Position numbers and translations under genes: made by a program. The notes below the pieces were generated by a model. That model was given only the letters and a program-made list of their open reading frames with translations, ran no database searches and was not told where the DNA came from. DNA of 35,656 nucleotides. Origin: Bacilli bacterium. GTDB taxonomy: Bacteria; Bacillota_I; Bacilli_A; RFN20; CAG-288. The stretch is taken from assembly GCA_017470005.1 (NCBI GenBank), contig JAFUFH010000048.1:1-35656 (forward strand), in the 5' to 3' direction. This document shows, piece by piece, positions 23,787 through 32,224 of the stretch (positions are counted from its first letter, which is position 1; every line of letters starts with the position of its first letter).

Positions 23787-24925
23787 GAGAACGTGTATTG
23801 CTAGGATTATCTGGTGGTGTCGATAGCGCCGTCAGTGCATATTTATTAAAGAAACAAGGATATGATGTCACTTGTTGTTTCATGAGAAACTGGGATAGTA
23901 TCACCAATAATGATATCTTAGGAAATCCTACCCTTGATGGAGATAAATGTTCTCAAGAATTCGATTATGATGATGCGGTAGAAACCGCCTTTGAACTTGA
24001 CCTTCCTATCATCAGAAAAGATTTTATAGACGAATATTGGAAAGAGGTTTTCCATCAGTTCTTGGATACCTATAAAAGAGGCTATACTCCTGATCCGGAT
24101 GTCTTTTGTAATAAATATATCAAGTTTGGTCATTTCTATGAATTTGCCAAATCCAAAGGCTTTGATTATATCGCCATGGGTCATTATGCGATGCGTATCG
24201 ATGAGAACAAAGAAGCTCACCTTTACAAAGCGTATGACAAGAATAAAGATCAATCCTATTTCTTAGGTCAAATCAGCGCCGAACAACTCTCTCACTGCCT
24301 TTTCCCGTTAGCCAATTTCACCAAACCTCAAGTCAGAGAATTAGCAGAAAAGTTAGATTTGAGCGCTGTTGCCAAAAAGAAAGATAGCACTGGTGTTTGT
24401 TTCATCGGAGAAAGAAACTTCAAACAGTTCTTAAATAATTATCTTCCCGCTCAACCTGGCGATATTGTGGATATGGTTACCAAAGAAGTGTTGAAACAAC
24501 ACGATGGTATTCTCTATTACACGGTGGGACAACACCGCGGACTCAATATCGGTGGAATCAAAGGAAGAAAGATGGATCCCTATTTTGTCGTCGGGAAAGA
24601 TGTCGAGAAGAATATTCTTTATGTCGCACAAGAAGAAGGAAACACCTATCGTAAATCCTATCGTTGCTTATTGACTCAATTCAACTGGATCGGAAGCGAT
24701 ATTCCTAAGGGAGAATATAATTGCTTCTGTAAGTTTAGATATCGTGGACAAGATATGAGAGTAAAACTCACCGTCTTGAATGAGAAGGAAGCCTATCTAG
24801 ATTATGACGGGTATGATTATGTCGCAAAAGGACAAATCGCTTGCCTCTATCAAGGAGATCGCTGCTTAGGCTCTGGTGTGATTGAAAAGACCTACGATCA
24901 AAATAAAGAAGAGATTCCGTATTAA
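23783..24925 (+). CDS. mnmA: tRNA-specific 2-thiouridylase MnmA
   Basis: The 380-residue protein has the PP-loop LGLSGGVDSAVSAYLL, the first catalytic Cys in DVFCNKYIKFG, and the second in GVCFIGERNFKQFL. C-terminal tRNA-binding beta domains follow (YYTVGQHRGLNIGG, LYVAQEEG). It thiolates U34 of tRNA-Lys, -Glu and -Gln. Its start codon overlaps the dtd stop (ATG 23783, TGA 23784-23786), an operon pairing of two tRNA quality genes. A weak hairpin follows. Confidence 0.96.
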   Translation: MRERVLLGLSGGVDSAVSAYLLKKQGYDVTCCFMRNWDSITNNDILGNPTLDGDKCSQEFDYDDAVETAFELDLPIIRKDFIDEYWKEVFHQFLDTYKRGYTPDPDVFCNKYIKFGHFYEFAKSKGFDYIAMGHYAMRIDENKEAHLYKAYDKNKDQSYFLGQISAEQLSHCLFPLANFTKPQVRELAEKLDLSAVAKKKDSTGVCFIGERNFKQFLNNYLPAQPGDIVDMVTKEVLKQHDGILYYTVGQHRGLNIGGIKGRKMDPYFVVGKDVEKNILYVAQEEGNTYRKSYRCLLTQFNWIGSDIPKGEYNCFCKFRYRGQDMRVKLTVLNEKEAYLDYDGYDYVAKGQIACLYQGDRCLGSGVIEKTYDQNKEEIPY

Positions 24926-24930
24926 TAGGT

Positions 24931-24966
24931 AATTTCTTGTATTTTTTGCAAAAAAGTTGAAATTTT
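24931..24966 (+). terminator. Weak terminator after mnmA
   Basis: AATTTC (24931-24936) pairs with GAAATT (24959-24964), and an inner TTTTTT pairs with AAAAAA. The stem is AU-only inside and is followed by a T run that abuts the rpsU -35. Confidence 0.4.
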
Positions 24967-24968
24967 TC

Positions 24969-24997
24969 TTGCACTGAATGTCTTGGAATAGTAGAAT
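24969..24997 (+). promoter_or_regulatory. rpsU promoter
   Basis: TTGCAC (24969-24974), a 17-bp spacer and TAGAAT (24992-24997) form a near-consensus sigma-A promoter. Transcription should start at about 25003-25005, just inside the hairpin that precedes rpsU. Confidence 0.75.
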
Positions 24998-25000
24998 AAA

Positions 25001-25024
25001 CCTCGGCTATAGAAACGAGGTGAG
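25001..25024 (+). promoter_or_regulatory. Hairpin covering the rpsU ribosome binding site
   Basis: CCTCG (25001-25005) can pair with CGAGG (25016-25020). The second arm contains the start of the SD sequence GAGGTGAG (25017-25024), so the stem would hide it. If transcription starts downstream of 25001 the stem would be shortened. Confidence 0.4.
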
Positions 25025-25030
25025 ATTACA

Positions 25031-25201
25031 TTGCCAAAGACAGTTGTCAAAGATGGTGAATCTTTGGACCTTGCCATGAAGAGATTCAAAAGACAAGTTA
25101 CAAAGGCTGGTACCATTCAGGATTACAGAAAGCACGACTTCTTCCTCAAGAAGGGTCTCAAGAGAAAACTGAAATCCGAGAACGCTAGACGTAAACACTA
25201 G
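25031..25201 (+). CDS. rpsU: 30S ribosomal protein S21, TTG start
   Basis: The 56-residue product is standard S21: PKTVVKDGESLDLAMKRFKR, then QVTKAGTIQDYRKHDFF and a basic tail ending ENARRKH. No ATG precedes this reading frame at the right place; the frame opens at TTG (25031), 6 nt after GAGGTGAG, and ends at TAG. S21 sits in the 30S platform next to the anti-SD region of 16S rRNA and promotes initiation. It is monocistronic, with its own promoter and terminator. The gene is short and has a rare start codon, so it is easy to miss. Confidence 0.95.
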   Translation: MPKTVVKDGESLDLAMKRFKRQVTKAGTIQDYRKHDFFLKKGLKRKLKSENARRKH

Positions 25202-25208
25202 TAAATTA

Positions 25209-25235
25209 AGAGGACCGATAAGGCCCTCTTTTTTT
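25209..25235 (+). terminator. rpsU terminator
   Basis: AGAGG-CC (25209-25216) pairs with GG-CCTCT (25221-25229) around GATAA, followed by seven T. Confidence 0.88.
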
Positions 25236-25290
25236 GCGAAAAGTCTCGAATTTCGTTTAATTTATTATCCTTTCATTGTAAAATAAAGCC

Positions 25291-26499
25291 ATGAAATCTT
25301 TAAAAGAATTACTCATCAGTGGACCTGGTCCCTCCTCTAGTCACACAATCGGTCCCTTCCGGATTTGCAAACACTTTATGGAAGAGAATCAAGGGAAAGA
25401 AGTGAACGAATACGTCATCACTCTTTATGGTTCTTTAGCACTCACCGGCAAAGGACACTCCACCGATGAAATCATTCTTGATGCCTTTAAACCCAATAAA
25501 TGCACTGTCCTTTTTCAACCCAGTTTTAATGGCTTAAGACACCCTAATACCATGGATTGTAAAGCGATTTATAAAGATGGATCTTCTTTGACAAGAAGAT
25601 TCCTTTCTGTTGGTGGTGGCGCATATGTAGAAGAAGGCGAAGCTTATAAAGGAAACAACTGTTATCCTTTCTCTACCTTTGATGGTTTAAAGTCCTTCAT
25701 GAAGCATAGTCAGATTGATGATATTTATGAAGTGATTAAAATGCTCGATTCAGAAGACATCTTTGAATACGGGAAAAAGATGTTGAAACAGTCGTTTAAA
25801 ACCGTGGAAGATTCCCTACAAAAAGAAGGTATCCTTCCTGGACCTCTCCAACTGGATAGAGTGGCCAAAAAGGTATACCTTTCTTCTAAAAGAATTAGCG
25901 ACAAAGCGGAACGAAGAACATTGATGCTCACAGCGTATGCTTACGCCACTAGTGAAGCCAACGCCAATCACGAGATGATGGTTACCGCTCCTACCTGCGG
26001 GGCTGCAGGAGTGGTTCCTTCTTGCCTTTATTATGAATACAAGAATCATCATGCGACGATGGAACAATTAGTGAAAGCGTATCTGGTAGGTGCCTTGATT
26101 TGCAATTTCATCAAGGAGAATGCCTCTGTCTCTGGTGCACTGCTGGGTTGTCAGGCTGAGATTGGTTCCGCTGCGAGTTTTGCCGCTGCATCTTTGAGCT
26201 ATCTCCATGCTCTCTCCGTCTTCCAGATCGAATACGCTTCTGAGGTGGCGATGGAGCATTTCTTAGGATTGACTTGTGACCCTGTGGACGGATATGTCCA
26301 GATTCCTTGCATCGAAAGAAATGCGATCGCCTCAATTCACGCCTATACTTCCTATCTCTTTGCTCAGGACATCGCCTTGTTTAGAAGAAACAAAGTTTCT
26401 TTTGACAATGTTATACAGGCCATGAAAGAGACAGGAAAAGTTTTACCTGTAGAGTTGAAAGAAACATCTTTAGGTGGTTTAGCAAAGATTATTTGTTAG
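25291..26499 (+). CDS. L-serine dehydratase, fused beta-alpha single chain, 4Fe-4S
   Basis: The 402-residue protein joins the beta domain (ISGPGPSSSHTIGPFR at residue 9, LYGSLALTGKGHSTDE, RHPNTMD) to the alpha catalytic domain from about 150. The cluster Cys are in TAPTCGAAGVVPS, LLGCQAEIGSAAS and LTCDPVDGYVQIPCIERN. It deaminates serine to pyruvate and ammonia. Single-chain enzymes such as E. coli SdaA are about 450 residues, so this one is short, mainly in the linker and beta part. No SD precedes the ATG; TAAAAT ends 6 nt before it, as in leaderless messages. Its stop overlaps the stop of the convergent gene. Confidence 0.92.
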   Translation: MKSLKELLISGPGPSSSHTIGPFRICKHFMEENQGKEVNEYVITLYGSLALTGKGHSTDEIILDAFKPNKCTVLFQPSFNGLRHPNTMDCKAIYKDGSSLTRRFLSVGGGAYVEEGEAYKGNNCYPFSTFDGLKSFMKHSQIDDIYEVIKMLDSEDIFEYGKKMLKQSFKTVEDSLQKEGILPGPLQLDRVAKKVYLSSKRISDKAERRTLMLTAYAYATSEANANHEMMVTAPTCGAAGVVPSCLYYEYKNHHATMEQLVKAYLVGALICNFIKENASVSGALLGCQAEIGSAASFAAASLSYLHALSVFQIEYASEVAMEHFLGLTCDPVDGYVQIPCIERNAIASIHAYTSYLFAQDIALFRRNKVSFDNVIQAMKETGKVLPVELKETSLGGLAKIIC

Positions 26500-27551
26500 A
26501 ATTCAATTTCTGTTTTACTGAAGTTGATCTCGCTCAAGGAGGAGGAATCAAATCCAAGAGCTAATCTTTGAGTGTAAACTTGTTCATCATTGTAAGTTAC
26601 GGCTACGGTCAATCCGTGGCCGTTTTCATATCCTGCTTTATACTTACGAACAAATTCGGTGAAGAGGTTGGAGTCGTTGACCCAGTTATTGGCAAAGCCG
26701 ACTTCCTTTTGGAAAGTGCATAGAGTCTTCAATTGATTCAAAGAGAAGAGAACATTGTTTTTCATGGTGGGAATGGAAGTGAGGTAAGTTAAGACATTGG
26801 TTCTTACCGCAGGCAAAAGAGCGGTGGTATTGATAGTCTCTCCTTGGTATTTGACCGTTTCGGTTTGATAATAGCCAGAGAAAGAAACAAAAGGTTCCGT
26901 GGAGAACAATTTATCCCAAGTGTAATCTCCTGTTCCTGCGTAAGTGGTCGTAGCATCGTAAGTATAGATGGTCTTTGCTCCTTTTGAACCGATAGAATAG
27001 GTGGGATAAATCTTATCGATCTTGACGGTTTTCCCATCTTCGATGGTAGGATTATCAATCTTTGCCGAACCATTGGAAAGAAGTTTTCTGACATAATCGA
27101 TAGAGATTTGAGACCAGACATTCGCGTTCTCTTGGCTAGCCATAGTAAAAATCAATCTTCTACCGAAAGGTTGATGGCAAGTGAAGGTGATCTTATGTTT
27201 GGATTCATTGACAGCATAGGAGACATAAGGTTCTACCTCTTGTTCGTAAGAGAAGTTCTCTTCGTAATTGAAATTGAATTCTCTATCCCATGTCAGCATA
27301 TAGTTGAAAGTGCAGTTTCTCGCATCGGCAGGTGCTAAGGTGTAACTGACTTCCAAAGTGGAAGCATCTTCGGTGACGACCTTCTTGATATCGGTGATTT
27401 CAATACCGCTTAAGGGGGTCGCTTCCATCTCGGAAAAGTTTCCTCTATTTTCGTTACCTTTAGCCTGCATGAGAGTGAACGACCCGCAAGCAGCGGTTGT
27501 GGAGAGGAAGAGTACAGCAGAGAGAATAATGGCATTTCTTTTTTTATACAT
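26496..27551 (-). CDS. Exported protein of unknown function
   Basis: The start at 27551 has GAGGT 7 nt upstream and gives MYKKRNAIILSAVLFLSTTA followed by Ala-Cys, a signal sequence with an imperfect lipobox (Thr-Ala-Ala-Cys, lacking the usual Leu at -3). The mature part of about 325 residues is mostly beta and rich in Thr, Tyr and Asn (LEVSYTLAPADARNCTF, KIDKIYPTYSIGSKG). I recognise no domain; two immunoglobulin-like folds are a possibility. It is probably attached to or released from the outer membrane face. Its stop TAA shares bases with the sdaA stop TAG. Confidence 0.7.
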   Translation of the reverse strand: MYKKRNAIILSAVLFLSTTAACGSFTLMQAKGNENRGNFSEMEATPLSGIEITDIKKVVTEDASTLEVSYTLAPADARNCTFNYMLTWDREFNFNYEENFSYEQEVEPYVSYAVNESKHKITFTCHQPFGRRLIFTMASQENANVWSQISIDYVRKLLSNGSAKIDNPTIEDGKTVKIDKIYPTYSIGSKGAKTIYTYDATTTYAGTGDYTWDKLFSTEPFVSFSGYYQTETVKYQGETINTTALLPAVRTNVLTYLTSIPTMKNNVLFSLNQLKTLCTFQKEVGFANNWVNDSNLFTEFVRKYKAGYENGHGLTVAVTYNDEQVYTQRLALGFDSSSLSEINFSKTEIEF

Positions 27552-27621
27552 GATAGACCTCGTTTCTAAAGACATCTCGTCTTCACTACCATGTTGTTTT
27601 CTTGAAAGAGAATTGAGCAAA

Positions 27622-27654
27622 TAAAAAAAGAAAAAGAGAGTTTTTGTCTCTCTT
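27622..27654 (-). terminator. Transketolase terminator
   Basis: AAGAGAG (27634-27640) and CTCTCTT (27648-27654) form a 7-bp stem; on the minus strand a long T-rich run follows. It separates tkt from the exported-protein gene. Confidence 0.85.
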
Positions 27655-27683
27655 CTTCTTATTTTGTTTATTTTTTGACAATC

Positions 27684-29651
27684 TTATTTTGACAAATTAC
27701 GGATTTGGTCAGCCAATTTCTCAGCAGTGAATCCATAATAATCTAATAAGGCTTCAAAGGGAGCAGAGGCTCCAAAGTCATCCATACCGAAAACGGTCTT
27801 TGCATATTTGTAATTGCTATCGCTCTTACCTAATTCGATGAAGACTCTCTTCTCATAAGGATTACCATAGACTTCTTCTTTGTAAGAATCTTTTTGTTGA
27901 TCAAAGAGTTCTGTGCAAGGGAGAGAGACAACTCTGACATCGATACCTTCACTCAATAATAAGGATTGGATGGCCACAGCGGTGTTGACCTCACTTCCTG
28001 TTGCAATGAGTGTGAAATCGGCTTTCTCTTGTTCTTTAGAAACGACATATCCACCTTTTAGAGTGCCTTCAAAGGAAGAACCAGGGTTATTGATCAAGTT
28101 TTGACGGGAGAGAATGAGAGCGGTAGGAGTTTCTGTAGAGGAGAAAGCGGCTTTATAAGCGGCAGCGCATTCAATGGCATCGCTAGGACGGAAGACGTTG
28201 ATGTTAGGGATGCTTCTAAGCATTGCTAAGTGCTCGATAGGTTGATGTGTCGGGCCATCTTCACCGACAGCGACAGAGTCATGAGAGAAGAGATAGATGG
28301 CAGGAACTCTTTCCATAGCGGCCATACGAATAGCGGCTTTCATGTAATCAGAGAAGACTAAGAAGGAACCGATATAAGTTCTAAGACCTCCGTGGAGTAA
28401 GATACCATTTTGAATGGCGGCCATAGCAAATTCTCGTATACCGAAGTTGATGTTTTCTCCTTTTCGATTCTCCGGAGAGAATGTGGTGAACTTCTTGACA
28501 TCGGTTTTGACAGAACCAGCGACATCGGCGCTACCACCAAAGAGAACACTGACTTCATCGGCAACCAAGTTCAATAAAGCTTGGGAAGTATTTCTTGTGG
28601 CATCTTTATATCCGTCAGGATATTTAGGTGCACCTTGGAAGATGTGAGTAGAGATATCGTTGTTCTCACTCTCTTCAAATTGTTGATATTCGTTAGGATA
28701 TTTCTCTTGATAAGCTCTTCTAGAAGCGATATCGAGTTCATATTGTTCTAAGCCTCTCTTGTTGAATGTCTCTCTGAAAGCAAGATACGCTTCTTCGGGA
28801 ACATCGAAAGGAGGGAAAGAATATCCTAAATTCTCTTTGGTCTTGATGACCTCTTCGGCAGAGAAAGCTTTGCCGTGAGATTTTGCACTTCCTTCTAAAG
28901 GAGAACCAAAACCGATCTTGGTGTGGCAGATGATGAGAGTAGGTTTAACACTAGCAGTCTTTGCTAAAGTCAAAGCTTTATCGATCTGTTCGATGTCATT
29001 ACCATCTTCGACATGTAACACATTCCAATTAGAAGCTAAGAATCTCTGTTCCACATCTTCGTTAGAAGAATTAGAGAGAGGACCATCTAAAGTGCAATCG
29101 TTTCTATCATATAAGAGGATGAGACGATTCAATTTTTGAAGGCCAGCAAAAGAGATTGCTTCTTGAGAGATGCCTTCTTCTAAACATCCATCACCACAAA
29201 GGCAATAGGTGTAATGATTTAAAAGCTTTTCTCCTTCGGGATAGATGGCTTGGATGTGAGCTTCCGCCATCGCCATACCCACCGCTTGAGCAATACCTTG
29301 TCCTAAAGGGCCAGCAGTAGCATCCACACCAGGAGTGTGACCAAATTCGGGATGGCCAGGAGTGAGAGCATGAAGTTGACGGAACTGCTTCAGTTCTGCC
29401 ATAGGAATGGTGTAACCAGCTAAGTGAAGAGTAGCGTACAAGAGAGCGGATGCGTGACCAGCAGAGAGAACAAAGCGGTCTCTGTTGAACCATCTAGGTT
29501 CATTGGGGTTTGCGTTTAAATGTCTGGTAAAAAGAGTGTACATCAAGGGAGCAGCAGATAAAGCCATTCCAGGATGTCCACTTTTTGCTTTGCAAATCAT
29601 ATCTAACGATAAACCTCTCAATGTTGCTAAAGCAATCTTATCGTATTTCAT
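27684..29651 (-). CDS. tkt: Transketolase
   Basis: The 655 residues are full length. The N-terminal thiamine-diphosphate motif is LCGDGCLEEGISQEAI...DRNDCTLDG. KSGHPGMALSAAP holds the substrate-site His, INFGIREFAM the catalytic Glu that activates the cofactor, and FLFSHDSVAVGEDGPTHQP the second active-site His. It moves two-carbon units in the non-oxidative pentose phosphate pathway. The SD site AGGAGG lies 6 nt before the ATG. It stands alone between the ncRNA and its own terminator. Confidence 0.97.
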   Translation of the reverse strand: MKYDKIALATLRGLSLDMICKAKSGHPGMALSAAPLMYTLFTRHLNANPNEPRWFNRDRFVLSAGHASALLYATLHLAGYTIPMAELKQFRQLHALTPGHPEFGHTPGVDATAGPLGQGIAQAVGMAMAEAHIQAIYPEGEKLLNHYTYCLCGDGCLEEGISQEAISFAGLQKLNRLILLYDRNDCTLDGPLSNSSNEDVEQRFLASNWNVLHVEDGNDIEQIDKALTLAKTASVKPTLIICHTKIGFGSPLEGSAKSHGKAFSAEEVIKTKENLGYSFPPFDVPEEAYLAFRETFNKRGLEQYELDIASRRAYQEKYPNEYQQFEESENNDISTHIFQGAPKYPDGYKDATRNTSQALLNLVADEVSVLFGGSADVAGSVKTDVKKFTTFSPENRKGENINFGIREFAMAAIQNGILLHGGLRTYIGSFLVFSDYMKAAIRMAAMERVPAIYLFSHDSVAVGEDGPTHQPIEHLAMLRSIPNINVFRPSDAIECAAAYKAAFSSTETPTALILSRQNLINNPGSSFEGTLKGGYVVSKEQEKADFTLIATGSEVNTAVAIQSLLLSEGIDVRVVSLPCTELFDQQKDSYKEEVYGNPYEKRVFIELGKSDSNYKYAKTVFGMDDFGASAPFEALLDYYGFTAEKLADQIRNLSK

Positions 29652-29720
29652 TGTTGTCCTCCTATATTTAGACGTTATTATTTTATCAAATCATTAATGA
29701 TTTGTTGAGAGAAGAAGGAA

Positions 29721-29896
29721 AGAAAAACGGATGAGTTTCCTCATCCGTATCTAAGATGTAACCATTTTCCCTTAGGTTAAGGTGGAAACCGCAGCGGATC
29801 CATTAGGATTCTCACTTCAAGGTGAGCTTTCGACACAGAATCGGCGATATGAGTCTCCTAGAATGATATGTCGGAAATGCGCATATGATCCTAGAC
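29721..29896 (-). ncRNA. Structured small RNA, 6S-like candidate
   Basis: This gene-free stretch (29652-29928) holds an RNA gene on the minus strand. A TATAAT at 29903-29908 predicts a start at 29896, and a strong terminator ends it near 29721. The 5' end UCUAGGAU (29888-29895) pairs with AUCUUAGA (29750-29757), closing the molecule. CAUUUCC pairs with GGAAAAUG one step inside. The middle can form an open bubble with a small CUUA/UAAG hairpin on its 3' side and a branched apical arm (CAUU.AGGA with UCCUAAUG; CUCAC/GUGAG). A rod closed at its ends with a central bubble, at about 175 nt, is the shape of 6S RNA. No primary-sequence hallmark is certain. Confidence 0.5.
29727..29748 (-). terminator. 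Terminator of the small RNA
   Basis: ACGGATGAG and CTCATCCGT pair over 9 bp around TTTC/GAAA, with five T after the stem on the minus strand. Confidence 0.9.
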
Positions 29897-29928
29897 AGCT
29901 TCATTATAATGCAAGAGAAGAGAATATA

Positions 29929-30453
29929 CTAGTCGTCAGTAGGATAATTCTTCAAGAAATCTTTTCCTTTGATGGTCTCAATCGTGGCAAGATTCGGGAA
30001 GTTTTGTTGCTTTAACGCTTCGCTTAACACGATGGCAACAGAGTTAGAAAGATTGAGGCTTCTCGCATTGATTGCCATAGGAATTCGCATGGTATTTTCG
30101 AAATGTTCTTTTAAAACATCTTTTGGAATTCCCGTGGATTCTTTTCCAAACATGAAGTACATATCTCTCTCGGAATGAGATAAGTCAAAGTCGCAGTATA
30201 CCTTGTTAGAATAGCGGGTGACAAAATATCCCTCTTCTTTTCCGTGGACGGCAAAGAATTCTTCGATGGTTTGGAATCTCTCGATGTCAAAACCGATAGC
30301 ATAATCCATCTCCGCTCTTCTAAGACTTTTATCCGAGAGTTCAAAGGTGAGATTACCGATGATAGTTAATTTCGCATCTAACGCCATGCAAGTGCGGATA
30401 ATATTTCCTACATTTGCGGGTTTTTCCGGCTCAAATAAGACGATGCGGTTCAT
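29929..30453 (-). CDS. trmL: tRNA (cytidine/uridine-34 2'-O)-methyltransferase TrmL
   Basis: The start is the ATG at 30453, which overlaps the pepP stop (ATGA); a GTG further up lies inside pepP. The 174-residue SPOUT methyltransferase starts MNRIVLFEPEKPANVGNIIR, with the conserved N-x-G-N-x-x-R motif 2-like loop. It has FMFGKESTGIP (motif 2), and MRIPMAINARSLNLSNSVAIVL (motif 3, knot). It methylates the wobble ribose of tRNA-Leu isoacceptors. Last gene of the operon; the promoter of the small RNA follows immediately, so some read-through is possible. Confidence 0.94.
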   Translation of the reverse strand: MNRIVLFEPEKPANVGNIIRTCMALDAKLTIIGNLTFELSDKSLRRAEMDYAIGFDIERFQTIEEFFAVHGKEEGYFVTRYSNKVYCDFDLSHSERDMYFMFGKESTGIPKDVLKEHFENTMRIPMAINARSLNLSNSVAIVLSEALKQQNFPNLATIETIKGKDFLKNYPTDD

Positions 30454-32222
30454 GCTCTTAACGGTTTGCACTGCTCTCTTAAATAAGAGCGTAAATCTTC
30501 ATCCTCTTTGCAAAGAGGAGAGAGAAGTTCATAACATTGTTTGTGGTATTCATCCACCCAGGCAATCTCTTTTTCGGTGAGCTCGTCAAGGTTGATACCT
30601 CTTCTATCATAGGGGCAATAGGTGATGGTTTCAAAGCGATAGAAGATGCCGTCACTTGTTTCACAAGCGGGAACGACAAGAAGGTTGTTCTCTAAACGGA
30701 TACCATGTTTGTGGGGTTTATAGACACCCGGTTCGACGGTGATGATCTGACCGAGTTGAATCGGATAGCCATCCTCGACCCCAGGTCTAACATAATAACG
30801 GAAGCCCACAGGTCCTTCATGGACACAAGAGATGTATCCTACACCGTGGCCGGTACCGCATTTATAATCTAATCCTTCATCCCACATGATTTGTCTTGCT
30901 TTGATGTCGATGCTTCTACCAGAACATCCTTTTTCAAAGATGGTGGTAGTTAAAGCAATTTGAGATTTCAAAGTGAGAGTGTAATCATGCTTAACCTCTT
31001 CATCCACATTAGGATTGATGAGGAAAGTTCTTGTGGTATCGGTGGTTCCACCATAATATTGTCCGCCGCTATCGACTAAGAGAAGCTTGCTATCTTCTCT
31101 TAAAGGAGCATTGTTTTCTTCACTAGGTGCATAGTGGAGCATGGCGGCATTTTCATCTACAGCAGAGATGGTGGTGAACGATAAATCGAAGCAGAGATCT
31201 TCTTGCAAACGAAGATTGTCTAAATATTTGGCGCAAGAGAGCTCACTCAAATTGCCATCCTTGACATGTTCGTCGATGTATTTCATCAATTTTAAGACTT
31301 GAAGACCATCGATGGCTTGAATCTTTTTGGTGTTTTCGATCTCGACTTCACCCTTGACCGATTTCTCTAAATAAGCGGGGTTCGTCGCATAAATTCTGTT
31401 CTTTAAGGTGGCGCAGATGAGAGCGTTAGCTTGTTTGTTATCTAAGACGGTTGGGATATCTTTTCTTTCCTTTAAGAAAGGAATGAAAGATTCATAAGGA
31501 TGAACGATGATATCGGAATCAAAGTTTTCGGGAAGCTTATCTTCATCGATGAAAAGATGAATCTCATTGTCGGTGGTGACATAGAGATAAGAATAGAATA
31601 CAGGAGTGTATTGAATATCTCTTCCACGATATCCTAATAAATAGGCGATATCATCTAACGCGGTGAAAAGAATGGCTTTACCACCTCTTTTCTGGGCGAA
31701 AGAAACCATGTGAGAGATTCTTTCCTCTCTGGTGGTCGATAATAAAGAAGCATCTAAGGAAAAGATCTTTCCTTTGGGAAGAGAGGGTAAATCCTTTACC
31801 ATCTTGCGATAAGATTTTTGAATGATCTTGTGATCTTTATCCAAATAGAATCCCTTCAATTGACCGGAAGAGAGCATAGAAGCATCTAATCCTAAAGGAT
31901 AGAGTTCATTCTCGTGGATGTATTCTGTCAAAGTAGGAACATTCGCTTTTCCATCATAGACAAGGACGCATTCAGTTCCTTCTAATTCTTTTTCCGCTTG
32001 AGTCCAATAACGGCCATCGGTATAAAGATAGTAATGATCTTGTGTGACAAGAAGAGTGCCATCATTTCCCTTGAAAGAGCAGAAATAGAATCTTTCTCTT
32101 GTGAAGTAGGGAGCGGCTTCTTCGGACATGTGAGGGTCCGTGGCAAAGATGACATAACTTTTGATGCCATCTTTCTTCATCTGTTGTTGTAACAGATGGA
32201 TTCTCTCATCAAAGATATTCAT
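30450..32222 (-). CDS. Aminopeptidase P (Xaa-Pro aminopeptidase), M24 family
   Basis: The 590-residue protein is the long three-domain form: two creatinase-type N-terminal domains (to about 300) and a pita-bread catalytic domain. The metal ligands are visible as Asp in LLVDSGGQYYGGTTDTTRTF (both Asp), His in GTGHGVGYISCVHEGP, Glu in ITVEPGVY and Glu in RLENNLLV. It frees the residue before proline at the N-terminus of peptides. It starts 2 nt after the proS stop without a separate SD, so it is translated from the proS message, and it overlaps trmL. Confidence 0.94.
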   Translation of the reverse strand: MNIFDERIHLLQQQMKKDGIKSYVIFATDPHMSEEAAPYFTRERFYFCSFKGNDGTLLVTQDHYYLYTDGRYWTQAEKELEGTECVLVYDGKANVPTLTEYIHENELYPLGLDASMLSSGQLKGFYLDKDHKIIQKSYRKMVKDLPSLPKGKIFSLDASLLSTTREERISHMVSFAQKRGGKAILFTALDDIAYLLGYRGRDIQYTPVFYSYLYVTTDNEIHLFIDEDKLPENFDSDIIVHPYESFIPFLKERKDIPTVLDNKQANALICATLKNRIYATNPAYLEKSVKGEVEIENTKKIQAIDGLQVLKLMKYIDEHVKDGNLSELSCAKYLDNLRLQEDLCFDLSFTTISAVDENAAMLHYAPSEENNAPLREDSKLLLVDSGGQYYGGTTDTTRTFLINPNVDEEVKHDYTLTLKSQIALTTTIFEKGCSGRSIDIKARQIMWDEGLDYKCGTGHGVGYISCVHEGPVGFRYYVRPGVEDGYPIQLGQIITVEPGVYKPHKHGIRLENNLLVVPACETSDGIFYRFETITYCPYDRRGINLDELTEKEIAWVDEYHKQCYELLSPLCKEDEDLRSYLREQCKPLRA

Positions 32223-32224
32223 AA

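Noticed and set aside
29775..29800. T-box-like AAGGTGGAAACCGC on the plus strand
   Set aside because: It lies inside the minus-strand small RNA, has no downstream plus-strand gene, and lacks leader stems in that direction.
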